Below the pieces are notes generated by a model that did no database searches, was not told the DNA's origin, and was given only the letters and a program-made list of their open reading frames with translations. From NCBI RefSeq assembly GCF_014529625.1, contig NZ_CP076039.1, forward strand, positions 1,612,001 through 1,676,000: a stretch of 64,000 nucleotides of DNA, written 5' to 3'. Each line of letters begins with the position of its first letter. The first letter of the stretch is position 1. Shown here in pieces: positions 1-8,258 of this stretch. The position numbers were made by a program, and so were the translations under genes. The stretch is from Candidatus Pelagisphaera phototrophica (GTDB lineage: Bacteria > Verrucomicrobiota > Verrucomicrobiia > Opitutales > Opitutaceae).

Positions 1-134
1 ACAAATCGTATGGAAATTCAGTCTAAAAAAGCGGACAGAATTCGGAAAACGAGTTTCCAGAATAGGGGTGAATTTCCTGTTCGAGCCGGTTCTTGTGGTC
101 GGTACTGGGACCCCTTTCGCAAGATCAAGAAATC

Positions 135-149
135 GCGGTTTAAAACCGC
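135..149. repeat. 15-bp palindrome with flanking CTCCTAC-type tail
   Basis: GCGGTTT and AAACCGC flank a single A, a perfect 7+7 dyad, followed by tcctaca. Short dyads with such a tail are often dispersed intergenic repeats in PVC and proteobacterial genomes. Only one copy is seen here, so the repeat call is inference. Confidence 0.45.
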
Positions 150-192
150 TCCTACATTTTTGATTCTCCACTCTAGATTCAGTGAGGGAGCT

Positions 193-238
193 GCCCGGCG
201 TGCCGCTTAAGCGGTTCAACAAACGCGGCTCGCCGGGC
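193..238. repeat. GC-rich long hairpin (REP-like)
   Basis: The left arm (193-206, GCCCGGCGTGCCGC) pairs with the right arm (225-238, GCGGCTCGCCGGGC) over 14 positions with one mismatch, around an 18-base loop. No T-run follows on either strand, so it is more like a REP/MITE-type hairpin than a simple intrinsic terminator. It lies past the 3' end of the DUF1501 remnant. Confidence 0.55.
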
Positions 239-317
239 CATTGTGCCGCACCTGCGAAGCCGGAGGTTTTTAAGCCACGCTTGCCTAGAAAAAGCCGCCG
301 ACTAATTGAAAAATGCT

Positions 318-900
318 CTAGGTAATTATGTCATGTACGACGTTTCCGTGTACATCAGTGAGGCGGAAGTCGCGGCCTTCGTGGCGGAAAGTGAGCTTTT
401 CGTGGTCCACACCGAGGAGGTGGAGGATGGTCGCGTGAAGGTCGTGCATGTGGACCTTGTTCTCGATCGCGTACTGTCCGAACTCGTCAGTCGCGCCATA
501 GATGAGGCCGGGTTTTACGCCCCCTCCGGCCAGCCAAACCGTAAATCCAGTTGGATTGTGGTCACGGCCTGATCCATTTTTCTGGGCCTAGGGAGTCCGT
601 CCGAACTCTCCGCCCCACCAGACGAGGGTGTCTTCTAGCAAGCCCCGTTGCTTCAGATCGGTGAGTAGACCGGCAATCGGCTTATCGATGGCTTGGGCGT
701 GTTCCTTGTGCTCGGGCATGTTGTCCTTGTCCCAAGCGGGGTTGTTGGAGTTTTCACTGTAGTTCACTTGTGTGAATCGAACCCCGGCTTCTGCCATTCG
801 CCGGGTGATGAGACATTGGCGTCCATAGTCGTCTGTAGTTGACTCTTCATTACCGTACAGCTCTTTAGTTGCCTCGCCAGAAGTAGGTACTGTTTGGACG
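318..900 (-). pseudogene. DUF1501 protein, C-terminal remnant with in-frame TAG
   Basis: Reading the minus strand in one frame gives the C-terminal third of a DUF1501 (PF07394, alkaline-phosphatase-superfamily fold) protein. Recognisable pieces in order are [68 protein letters not shown] and [17 protein letters not shown], ending at a stop at 318-320. A TAG at 588-590 interrupts the frame directly after GRTP, where the family continues with a residue and AQ. The frame is the same on both sides, so this is a nonsense mutation rather than a frameshift. No N-terminal two thirds is found upstream (900-1060). DUF1501 genes normally pair with PSCyt1/DUF1549 genes in PVC bacteria, and none is here. 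A truncated dead gene is the best reading. Confidence 0.8.
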
Positions 901-1060
901 GCGGTTGCGCGTTGCCCGATCTAAGTAAGGAGCGGGTGCTGTATGGCTAGGGAACAAGGTACTGTCTGCTTTGATTGCGGTTGCGTGTGCTGTAGCAATC
1001 TCAATTGCATTGGCTTCTGTATCCACAGAAACTTATGAAGCCTGATTTTTTGAAGCTTTC

Positions 1061-2839
1061 CTAAAAGAAAAACAGGACTGCGATGAGCAGGACGGACAAG
1101 CAGGCGGTTATTCCGATCGGGAATACTCCTTTTCGCACATTTTCTCGTAGGTCTTCGCGAAGCTTCTCGCGTTGGTCCATCGAGGTACCCGAAATCTCCC
1201 AAATGGGGGTTAGAATCAGCGTCAATAGATTTGCGGGTCCTTCCGTTGCGAAATGGCAAAGCTTTTTCGTAGCCCCTGCGATGAGGGTTTTATGGGCGAT
1301 CCTGTTGATGCCGTTTAGGCAAATATCACAGGTTGAGTAGAAGAACTGACCTCCTTTTCGGTAGAACCAGTCGGTATCCAAAACGATCGTCGGAGTGCGC
1401 TTCAACATCGGGAGGAAAAGGAAGAACACCAGAGCCGAGAACATCAGTAGCTGCATCTGGGTGACGAGGTGACTCGTCGTGTAGGCTTGGTAATCAACTG
1501 TGTAGGGAAGAATGTCATATAAGGCCTGTGGCCTTATTCCCAAGTAGATGCAGAGGAAGGAGAGTATCCCCATGGCCCAAAGCATAGTGCCGGGAGCTTC
1601 TTTGGGTCGGAGTCCGCGGTCTTGGTTGAAGAAGACGAAGTAGGGAAACTTGATGCCTGCGTGAAGGAAGACACCGGCTGATGCGAGTTCCAAGACGATC
1701 CAGGGCCACAGGAGATGTTCGTGTTCTGCAGCTGCGATGATGATTGTCTTGCTTGTGAATCCACTAGTCAGCGGGACGGCGGAAATGGCGAGGGCCCCGA
1801 TCGTGCCGAACAATAGAGTGAGCGGCATCGTTTTGTAGAGCCCACCCAATTCGGTACAGCGGCTTTTGCCAGTGCGGTAGAGCACCGCTCCCGCAGACAT
1901 CCAAAGCAGAGACTTGTATATGATGTGGCAAAACGCGTGAGCGGTGGCTCCGCTGATCGCCATGTCCGTTCCAATGCCTGCAGCGCAAACCATGAACCCA
2001 ACTTGGTTGATGATCGAGTAGGCGAGGATGCGACGCATATCGTTCTCGAGAAGGGCGTAAATGATACCAAAAACGGTCATGGCACAGCCGATCCAGATGA
2101 GGGGCTCCCATCCATGAAAGGACCTTAGTAAAACGTAAACTGCGGTCTTGGTTGTATAGGCGCTCAGGATCACTCCACCTGTGACGCTGGCTTCCGGATA
2201 GGCGTCCGACAGCCAGGCGGAAACTCCTGGGGCGGCTGCGTTGACAAGGAATCCTCCCAGTATCAGCCAGGTGCCGAGGTTGGCGCTGGCATAGTCAAAC
2301 GAGTCGAAAGCGATGCTACCGCCATTGGAAACCGTCATGACGATGCCGGCAAGGAGTAGTAGGCCGCCAAAGATGTGGACCATGACATAGCGGAATGCAG
2401 CGCCCTTTGCCTTAGCGGTATCTCGAGCAAGAATGACAAACGTCGAACTGACGGCCATCAATTCCCAGTTGATGTAAAGCGTGATAAGGTCCCCGGCAAA
2501 AATAACCCCAAGAGCAGATCCGATGTAGATTAATGCAGCGGTATGCTGGATTGCCTTTTTAACATAAAAAGCAAAAAGGAGGGCGGCAGCGGCGTTCAGT
2601 GTAAATATATAGCCAAAGGCCTTGCTCAACTTGTCGACCCGCAGCAATTCACTGTCCCCGAATCCGGGAAGAAAGGAGACTTGGAGCCCATTTCCGCTCG
2701 GCAGGTAGGCGATATGAATGAAAGTCAGAATGGGTAGCGCGACCAGGAAGACGTTTCGTAGCGTCCCTTTCAAAAGGACCGTAACGAGAGCTCCCGCAAA
2801 GAGCAAAAATGATGGGGGGATGTTAGCTAGCGTTTCCAT
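1061..2839 (-). CDS. Mrp-type antiporter subunit, third NuoL/M/N-like paralogue (MrpD'')
   Basis: A 592-residue polytopic membrane protein of the proton-conducting NuoL/NuoM/MrpA/MrpD family. The conserved TM5 glutamate lies in LYINWELMAVS (about residue 127). The later family segment SAWLSDAYPEAS is present, but the broken-helix lysine usual before it is replaced (LVNAAAP instead of a K-containing stretch). It is longer than a plain MrpD (about 500). The C-terminal extension contains LDTDWFYR and a last transmembrane helix at the very end, as in NuoL-type and related antiporter subunits. It is the last gene of the operon and overlaps the preceding small gene by 17 bases, which points to translational coupling. 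It probably forms part of the membrane cation/proton channel; the ion is unknown. Confidence 0.85.
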   Translation of the reverse strand: METLANIPPSFLLFAGALVTVLLKGTLRNVFLVALPILTFIHIAYLPSGNGLQVSFLPGFGDSELLRVDKLSKAFGYIFTLNAAAALLFAFYVKKAIQHTAALIYIGSALGVIFAGDLITLYINWELMAVSSTFVILARDTAKAKGAAFRYVMVHIFGGLLLLAGIVMTVSNGGSIAFDSFDYASANLGTWLILGGFLVNAAAPGVSAWLSDAYPEASVTGGVILSAYTTKTAVYVLLRSFHGWEPLIWIGCAMTVFGIIYALLENDMRRILAYSIINQVGFMVCAAGIGTDMAISGATAHAFCHIIYKSLLWMSAGAVLYRTGKSRCTELGGLYKTMPLTLLFGTIGALAISAVPLTSGFTSKTIIIAAAEHEHLLWPWIVLELASAGVFLHAGIKFPYFVFFNQDRGLRPKEAPGTMLWAMGILSFLCIYLGIRPQALYDILPYTVDYQAYTTSHLVTQMQLLMFSALVFFLFLPMLKRTPTIVLDTDWFYRKGGQFFYSTCDICLNGINRIAHKTLIAGATKKLCHFATEGPANLLTLILTPIWEISGTSMDQREKLREDLRENVRKGVFPIGITACLSVLLIAVLFFF

Positions 2840-3122
2840 CGATGTCGTTAGAAGGTGTATCCTCGTCGGGCTCTCCGTAGTAGTCTTCGCTGCGCTTCAG
2901 GTAGACGCCGAGGCCCTTGGCAATCAGGATCATGGTGGTGCAACCGACAAATCCTAGGATTGAGTAAAAGTTAAACCAGCCATCGATTTCGAAGTGCGGA
3001 TGCCGGTGTATGAAAAGTTCTGCTACGACCGTTATTCCGCAGGAGATCCAGAGGACCCACCAAAGAAGTTTGCGGGAAGCCGGTTTATCGAACCAATCGA
3101 ACTCTTTTTTTGGATCTGCCAT
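2823..3122 (-). CDS. small membrane protein of the Mrp operon
   Basis: A 99-residue protein with two predicted transmembrane segments (about 18-37 and 50-70). It has a charged N-terminus (KKEFDWFDKP), the loop HRHPHFEIDGWF and an acidic C-terminus (EDYYGEPDEDTP). Proteins of this shape occur between the last two MrpD-like genes in operons of this kind, so it is probably an accessory subunit of the antiporter; no biochemical role is known to me. It lies 5 bases after the preceding gene and overlaps the following one by 17 bases, so it belongs to the operon. Confidence 0.8.
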   Translation of the reverse strand: MADPKKEFDWFDKPASRKLLWWVLWISCGITVVAELFIHRHPHFEIDGWFNFYSILGFVGCTTMILIAKGLGVYLKRSEDYYGEPDEDTPSNDIDGNAS

Positions 3123-3127
3123 CAGTC

Positions 3128-4642
3128 TTAGCCGTTCGCGCCCACCATTAGTCCGGCGAGCTGAAGAAGGAATTGTGGTTTAATGAAAAGAATAATCGCT
3201 AGCACTGCTGTGATGCTAAGCGGCGTGATGCACTGCCAGTTCGCCTCCTCTGTGGTTTTCCAAGAGAAAGGCTGTTTTGCCAGTTGAGGGTCTTTGGGGA
3301 AGAAGGCTCGATACCCAATGGGCAACAGATAGGCCGCATTTAAAATAGTACTTATGAGAAAGATGACCAGCAATGCGGATTGACCGGCATCCATTGCCCC
3401 AGTGACTAGATAGAACTTGCTGATGAGGCCACCCGTTGGGGGAAGGCCAATCACGCTCAGAGCGCCGATGGAGAAGGCGGCGAACGTTATCGGCATCTTG
3501 CGGCCCAGTCCGTCCATTTGGCTGATGTATTTCTTTCCCGTGGCGACAAAGATCGCTCCGGCGCACATGAAAAGGGTGATTTTCCCAACTGCGTGCATCG
3601 CAATATGGGTCATTGAACCTGTCACGGCTCTATCACTCAGCAGCGCGGCTCCGAGAATGATGTAGGAAAGCTGGCCAACGGTCGAGAAGGCGAGTCGGCG
3701 CTTGAGATTATCCTGAGTTAAGGCAATCAGAGACGATGCGACAATGGTGAAGGCCGCGATCCAGGCGACGACCGTAGCAATGTCCAAATCTTGGAGATAG
3801 TCAGTCCCGAATACTCCTGTAAAGACGCGAAGGATACAAAATACTCCAACCTTAACGACCGCGACGGCATGAAGGAGGGCGCTCACCGGAGTGGGCGCGA
3901 CCATCGCTCCCGGGAGCCAGGAATGGAAAGGCATTAGGCCTGACTTTGCGAAGCCGAATGTGAAGAGAAGGAGGAGAATGAGCGCTTCGGAGGCCGTTAT
4001 GTGGCCAGAAAGGAAGCCACTGCTAGAAAACTCCATGCTGCTCCCGGTCTTGACATAAACAAAGATAAGAGCGGGAAGCACGAACCCGATTGATGTGCTT
4101 AGCAAGTAGGTTAAGTAGGTTCTGCCACCGGTTCTCGCTTCCTTGTCCTGATGGTGGGTCACTAGCGGATACGTAGCCAGTGACAGCATTTCGTAAAACA
4201 GGTAGAGAGTGAAAAGATTCGCGGCGAAAGCTACTCCGATCGTAGCGGACAGAGAGATCGCAAAGAAAGTGAAGAAGCGGGTCTGGGAATGCTCTTTCAG
4301 CCCGCGCATGTATCCGATAGAATAGAGCGAAGTAACGATCCATAGCGAGGACGCCACCAATCCGAAAAGCATTCCAAGCCCGTCCACGCGGAAGGCGATG
4401 GCCAAGTTGGGAACGATTTCCCAAACGGTGAACTCGATTGTCGAGCCGGCCAAAATGGTCGGGAGCATGGACACGACCAGCCCGAATTTGATAAATGCTG
4501 CTAGGAAAGTTGCGCCTTCGCGCAAATTTGGCCTTTTGCCAAGTAGTACAATAGGGAGCACCGCCAAGAGGGAAACCAGACTGGCCAATACCGGTGTGAA
4601 GCTAGTGATGGAAGAAGGCATACTAAAGAATGATGGCTCCAA
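3128..4642 (-). CDS. mrpD: Mrp-type antiporter subunit D', NuoN/MrpD-like
   Basis: A 504-residue polytopic membrane protein of the MrpD/NuoL-M-N family. Key charged positions are present: the TM5 glutamate in LYLFYEMLSLATYPLVTH, the TM7 lysine in FAKSGLMPFHSWLPGAM, and a further lysine in VAVVKVGVFCILR. ALTQDNLKRRLAFSTVGQLSY and IGLPPTGGLISKFYL are family hallmarks. It should move protons or sodium across the inner membrane as part of a multisubunit complex. It overlaps the preceding mrpD by 20 bases. The start used is the ATG at 4642, because the first helix follows shortly after. Confidence 0.9.
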   Translation of the reverse strand: MEPSFFSMPSSITSFTPVLASLVSLLAVLPIVLLGKRPNLREGATFLAAFIKFGLVVSMLPTILAGSTIEFTVWEIVPNLAIAFRVDGLGMLFGLVASSLWIVTSLYSIGYMRGLKEHSQTRFFTFFAISLSATIGVAFAANLFTLYLFYEMLSLATYPLVTHHQDKEARTGGRTYLTYLLSTSIGFVLPALIFVYVKTGSSMEFSSSGFLSGHITASEALILLLLFTFGFAKSGLMPFHSWLPGAMVAPTPVSALLHAVAVVKVGVFCILRVFTGVFGTDYLQDLDIATVVAWIAAFTIVASSLIALTQDNLKRRLAFSTVGQLSYIILGAALLSDRAVTGSMTHIAMHAVGKITLFMCAGAIFVATGKKYISQMDGLGRKMPITFAAFSIGALSVIGLPPTGGLISKFYLVTGAMDAGQSALLVIFLISTILNAAYLLPIGYRAFFPKDPQLAKQPFSWKTTEEANWQCITPLSITAVLAIILFIKPQFLLQLAGLMVGANG

Positions 4643-6143
4643 TCTTAAATTGGGAGACGAAGTTGGTTATGATCGCGACTACTTCCTGATTGTAGAGTCC
4701 GATACCAAGCAACAGAGCTGCGGTGATGAGGAGAGGGAAGAGCATTGAGAATGAGGCCTCCTTCGGTCCGTCTTTGTGCTCTTCATTATGGTGGTGGCCA
4801 TGTCCCTCTGCGGGTTTGGTTCCAAAATAGGCAATCTCGATAATGCGGAAGAAAATAACGGCATTGATTAACGAAGAAATGAGAAGGGCAGCTACATATT
4901 CATAATGACCAGAGCTGATCCCGCCCTGAATCAAGTACCATTTACTGAAAAATCCGGCTGTCGGGGGAATGCCGATTAAGGAAAACGCACCGACTAGAAA
5001 TCCCACCATAGTGAGGGGCATTTTAGTGAAAAGTCCCCCCATCGCGGATATATCGCGGCTTCCTGTCTTGGCGAAAATGATACCGGCAAAAAGAAACACG
5101 CAAAGCGTCATAAACGCGTCAGCGATGATGTGGTAGATTGATCCGACCATACCCATTTCGTCGGCCAGCCAAACTCCGCCGACCATGTAGCCGACTTCGG
5201 CAATGATAAGGAAGGACAGGATTTTTTGCAGACTGGCTTGAGCAAGGGCTGAGATAGAAGCCGCCAATATCGCGATCACCGACATCCAGACGATGATGTT
5301 GCTCCAATCGAGTTGATCAAAAGCGAACTCGGGACTGAATACGGTCAGTATCATTCGAATCATGACATAAATCATGACTTTTGTCACAAGAGGCCCTAGG
5401 AGGGCACTGGTAGTGGAGGGACCATAGGTGTATGAGTTCGGCAGCCAGGAGTGTAGAGGAAAGAATGCCATTTTAATCCAGACGCCTACCATGATTACTA
5501 CGAAGGCAACGAATATCGAAGGCGAGCCATGCAAATTGTTAGCAACAATTTGCTCCTGAATGTCATACATATTCAGGGAACCCGTTTTTATATAAAGGTA
5601 ACCAACTCCTAGTAAGTAGAAGGACGCCCCAATTGTACCCATGATCAGGTATTTGTAAGCCGCTAGTGTGGCTCTTCTTGAGCCCATCCCGATCAATGCA
5701 TAACTTGTTAGCGCGGATATTTCGATCAGAACGTAAAGGTTGAAGGCGTCACCTGTAAGGACGATGCCGAGCAGTCCGGTTACCGATAGCAGGTAGAGAG
5801 TGTAAAATTGGGATACTTTGTCCGAGGTCTCAGCAGGAACAGCCCTTTTTGAATAGATGGCTGTTAGCAAAGAGACCGTTGATACAGCCAAGGCCACTAG
5901 GGCGTTGAGTCCGTCGACGCGAAGATTAATGCCAAACGGAGGTTCCCATCCGCCGAAAAAGTACTGGATGGTTCCCTCATCGATAACGCGCATCAAGGTG
6001 ACCACACTGGCAGCGACCGAAATAGCTAGACCCGCAATGACTAGTGGAAAACAAAGCCATTCACGCTTGATGCCCAGAAGTGCGAGCAAAATAGCAAGCA
6101 GGAAAGGGGCGAGAAGAATTATAGCGGGAGACTGATCAATCAT
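4623..6143 (-). CDS. mrpD: Mrp-type antiporter subunit D
   Basis: A 506-residue proton-conducting antiporter subunit. The TM5 glutamate is in NLYVLIEISALTSYALIG, the TM7 lysine in WIKMAFFPLHSWLPNSYT, and IGIPPTAGFFSKWYLIQGG is typical of MrpD. Near residue 450 there is a His/acid-rich cytoplasmic loop (GHGHHHNEEH), not a usual feature of MrpD. It overlaps mrpC by 4 bases (ATGA) and the next mrpD-like gene by 20, so it is translationally coupled on both sides. Of the three D-like proteins this one sits at the normal MrpD position directly after MrpC. Confidence 0.92.
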   Translation of the reverse strand: MIDQSPAIILLAPFLLAILLALLGIKREWLCFPLVIAGLAISVAASVVTLMRVIDEGTIQYFFGGWEPPFGINLRVDGLNALVALAVSTVSLLTAIYSKRAVPAETSDKVSQFYTLYLLSVTGLLGIVLTGDAFNLYVLIEISALTSYALIGMGSRRATLAAYKYLIMGTIGASFYLLGVGYLYIKTGSLNMYDIQEQIVANNLHGSPSIFVAFVVIMVGVWIKMAFFPLHSWLPNSYTYGPSTTSALLGPLVTKVMIYVMIRMILTVFSPEFAFDQLDWSNIIVWMSVIAILAASISALAQASLQKILSFLIIAEVGYMVGGVWLADEMGMVGSIYHIIADAFMTLCVFLFAGIIFAKTGSRDISAMGGLFTKMPLTMVGFLVGAFSLIGIPPTAGFFSKWYLIQGGISSGHYEYVAALLISSLINAVIFFRIIEIAYFGTKPAEGHGHHHNEEHKDGPKEASFSMLFPLLITAALLLGIGLYNQEVVAIITNFVSQFKIGAIIL

Positions 6144-6613
6144 TTTGCAGACTTGATTGACTCGAGAATTTCACTCTCTTCGATTGAACCAAAATCTCGG
6201 TATACCTTTTGGGTTAGGGCGAGACCGACACCTAGAGTTGCGACACCGACTACGATAGCCGTTAGCATGAGGACGTGAGGAAGGGGATTGCCAAAGTCGT
6301 CTGGCTCGATGTGGAGATTTGCAACTATTTCCTCGTGGCTTGGATGATGGTCTTGGCCGTGTCCAGTATCCGCTCCATGGTGACGGTCTCCGTGAGAGGG
6401 GTGAACTTGATCGTGGTAAAGGATCGGAATGGTGGCTCCTTCCTTTACACCGATTGAAACGTAAAAGAGAATGATGGCTGTCTGGAATATAGACATACCG
6501 ATCAGTTTTTTAACTAGATTGTTTTTCGAGATCATGGCGTAGAGCCCGATCATCATGATGATTACGTATATCCAGTAGTTAAATTTGGTACTTAGCGCTT
6601 CGAGCAGTTCCAT
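6140..6613 (-). CDS. mrpC: Mrp-type antiporter subunit C with His-rich insertion
   Basis: A 157-residue NuoK/MrpC-like protein with three helices (about 12-29, 38-55 and 112-135). Family parts are visible: GLYAMISKNNLVKKLIGM after helix 1 and PLPHVLMLTAIVVGVA at helix 3. MrpC is usually about 110-120 residues. The extra length is a loop between helices 2 and 3 (about 67-101) holding ten histidines together with Asp and Glu, for example HPSHGDRHHGADTGHGQDHH. This loop could bind a metal; that is inference. It overlaps mrpD by 4 bases and starts 4 bases after mrpB ends. Confidence 0.9.
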   Translation of the reverse strand: MELLEALSTKFNYWIYVIIMMIGLYAMISKNNLVKKLIGMSIFQTAIILFYVSIGVKEGATIPILYHDQVHPSHGDRHHGADTGHGQDHHPSHEEIVANLHIEPDDFGNPLPHVLMLTAIVVGVATLGVGLALTQKVYRDFGSIEESEILESIKSAK

Positions 6614-6617
6614 CGGT

Positions 6618-7376
6618 CTAGAGGGTCTCCTTCATATCGCCGTTGGAGGCTAGGTTGGAATAAATCGAGAACATGATTGCGGTACAAGTGAAGGCTACCC
6701 CAATTTCAACTCCCAACATGCTATGGGACCTAGCCTCTACGGGAGTCGCTGGCATGATTTTATGGAGTATTTCGTAGTCTAGGAAGTTGCTCCCCAGTAG
6801 CATACAGGCGAATCCAAATCCGGAGTAGATCAGGATTCCGATACCAGCGAGATTGAGTACCCGTTTTTCGGGGACCCATCTTTGAGCGGCTTGCAAGTCG
6901 CGCGAAAGTGCGAGAAGGATGAAGCTGGCTCCAAAAATAACTCCACCCTGAAAACCTCCTCCGGGACTGTGATGCCCGTGGGCGACCACGTACAGGGCGA
7001 ACAGTTGAATAATCGGAATCATCAAACGACAGGTCGTGTCTATGATCAGGTCAGGATCTTTTTTGTAAGTTCGGGTTTCCTTTCCTTTGTCCTTGAGATG
7101 GTCTAGAGGTTTGCGGCGAAGAATGCTCATGATCGCAATGCCTGCCACGAAAATAACGACTGTCTCAAACATCGTGTCATATCCACGATAGTCTGCAAGC
7201 ACGGCGGTTACCATATTAGGAACACTGGACTCAGGGAAGGTTTCCGTGATGTAGTGCTGAGAAAGGCGGTAGTCATTGGCGGGTGACTCCGTATCTCCCC
7301 AGTCGGGAAAATCACTTACCGCAGTCAGGAGAAGCCAGCCCGTAAGAATGACGGCAATAAGAGCGAACGATTTCAA
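6618..7376 (-). CDS. mrpB: Mrp-type antiporter subunit B with fused MrpA C-terminal (MbhE-like) part
   Basis: A 252-residue membrane protein. Residues 1-90 resemble the end of long MrpA proteins or MbhE, with VPNMVTAVLADYRGYDTMFE and a helix ending at ILRRKP. Residues 110-250 are the MnhB domain, with RLMIPIIQLFALYVVAHGHH and SPGGGFQGGVIFGASF. In archaeal Mbh the two parts are separate genes (mbhE and mbhF); here they are fused. It overlaps the preceding 81-residue gene by 4 bases. The role is structural or proton-path within the antiporter. Confidence 0.88.
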   Translation of the reverse strand: MKSFALIAVILTGWLLLTAVSDFPDWGDTESPANDYRLSQHYITETFPESSVPNMVTAVLADYRGYDTMFETVVIFVAGIAIMSILRRKPLDHLKDKGKETRTYKKDPDLIIDTTCRLMIPIIQLFALYVVAHGHHSPGGGFQGGVIFGASFILLALSRDLQAAQRWVPEKRVLNLAGIGILIYSGFGFACMLLGSNFLDYEILHKIMPATPVEARSHSMLGVEIGVAFTCTAIMFSIYSNLASNGDMKETL

Positions 7377-7618
7377 TCTGAAGACCTCCGTGTTGTGCGC
7401 AGAACGGTAGCGATTAGAAAGACGGCACTAACGCCGGCGCCGACCGCGGATTCGGTGAAGGCAACATCAACAGCCGCCATCCCGGCCCAAAGCAGACACA
7501 TAAGGAAACTGTAGACGCCAAAAATCATGGCGGCACTGAGCAGATCTTTTGTCTGCAGCGATATAATCGCGGTGATAACGAGAAAAATCAGGGTAATTAG
7601 ATCGAATGCCCAAATCAT
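7373..7618 (-). CDS. MrpA C-terminal-like subunit (DUF4040 / MbhD-like)
   Basis: An 81-residue membrane protein with two or three helices, equivalent to the DUF4040 piece of MrpA or MbhD. SAMIFGVYSFLMCLLWAGM, DVAFTESAVGAGVSAVFLI and the C-terminal TTRR are characteristic. Canonical Mrp systems carry this segment inside an approximately 800-residue MrpA; here it is a separate short gene, as in Mbh/Mbs. It overlaps both neighbours by 4 bases. Confidence 0.85.
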   Translation of the reverse strand: MIWAFDLITLIFLVITAIISLQTKDLLSAAMIFGVYSFLMCLLWAGMAAVDVAFTESAVGAGVSAVFLIATVLRTTRRSSD

Positions 7619-7956
7619 TTGTCAGAGTCCTCCTCTACCCCGTTCCGTGTCCATAGTTTCTGTCCTTCCTCGAATCCCGCTTTGATCAAGGCATGGGTAC
7701 TGGTGGGGCTGGCCCACATTATAAACATCGTAATGAAAAGAATTTTGCCAGCGACTAGGATGTTAGCCAAGCTGAAGTCGGCCAACTGGTAGGTGGCTAA
7801 ACCCATGAGAATCAGGAAGACGGACATCGTATCCCCTTTCCCAGCAGCATGCATGCGCGTGTAGAAATCAGGAAACCTAATGATCCCGACGGCTCCTCCT
7901 ACAAAAAAAAGAATTCCAATACAGACAAGGACGATGCAAATGGTGGCTGGAATCAT
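7615..7956 (-). CDS. mrpG: Mrp-type antiporter subunit G
   Basis: A 113-residue protein with three helices. The PhaG/MnhG signature is clear: GAVGIIRFPDFYTRMHAAGKGDT near residues 22-44, then further helices and MWASPTSTHALIKAG. It overlaps mrpF and the DUF4040 gene by 4 bases each. It is a small structural subunit of the cation/proton antiporter complex. Confidence 0.93.
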   Translation of the reverse strand: MIPATICIVLVCIGILFFVGGAVGIIRFPDFYTRMHAAGKGDTMSVFLILMGLATYQLADFSLANILVAGKILFITMFIMWASPTSTHALIKAGFEEGQKLWTRNGVEEDSDK

Positions 7957-8258
7957 GATTCTTGCTCCTTAGCTTCGGAGTTTGAGAAGTTCTTATCGGG
8001 ATTGACCCGATCAAAGTATCGAGCGGCGGCTAAGGATCCGATAAAGTTTAGGAGGGCGTAGGTAAGAGCGAAATCCACGAACATCTCTACCCGACCGTAG
8101 ATCATGCCAATCAGGACCAGTAGAACGGTTGTTTTGGTGCCGATTACATTTACCGCGACGATTCGGTCAATTGCGGTTGGACCCACAATGATACGCCAGA
8201 CGATCGGGAACATAAGGGCGAAAATGGCAACTCCAGCAAAGATGAAAAACTTCTCCAT
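7953..8258 (-). CDS. mrpF: Mrp-type antiporter subunit F
   Basis: A 101-residue protein with three helices. The MrpF hallmark FPIVWRIIVGPTAIDRIVAVN (residues 18-38) is followed by a second helix and FVDFALTYALLNFIGSLAAARYFDR. It shares one base with mrpE (TAATG) and overlaps mrpG by 4 bases. Confidence 0.93.
   Translation of the reverse strand: MEKFFIFAGVAIFALMFPIVWRIIVGPTAIDRIVAVNVIGTKTTVLLVLIGMIYGRVEMFVDFALTYALLNFIGSLAAARYFDRVNPDKNFSNSEAKEQES

Larger units (their letters stand above)
1..317. other. intergenic stretch with two hairpin repeats
   Basis: No convincing gene is visible. The stretch holds two separate palindromes, at 135-149 and 193-238, listed as repeats. The short open frame around 10-210 has no protein-like pattern and runs through both palindromes, so it is not called. 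It lies downstream of the decayed minus-strand DUF1501 gene. Confidence 0.6.

Noticed and set aside
306..572. An 88-codon plus-strand open frame
   Set aside because: It is antisense to the DUF1501 remnant, whose family pattern is clear on the minus strand.
956..1045. A 29-codon hydrophobic plus-strand stretch like a signal peptide (KVLSALIAVACAVAISIALA)
   Set aside because: No start codon with a ribosome site and it stops after 29 codons; perhaps a relic, but not supportable as a gene.
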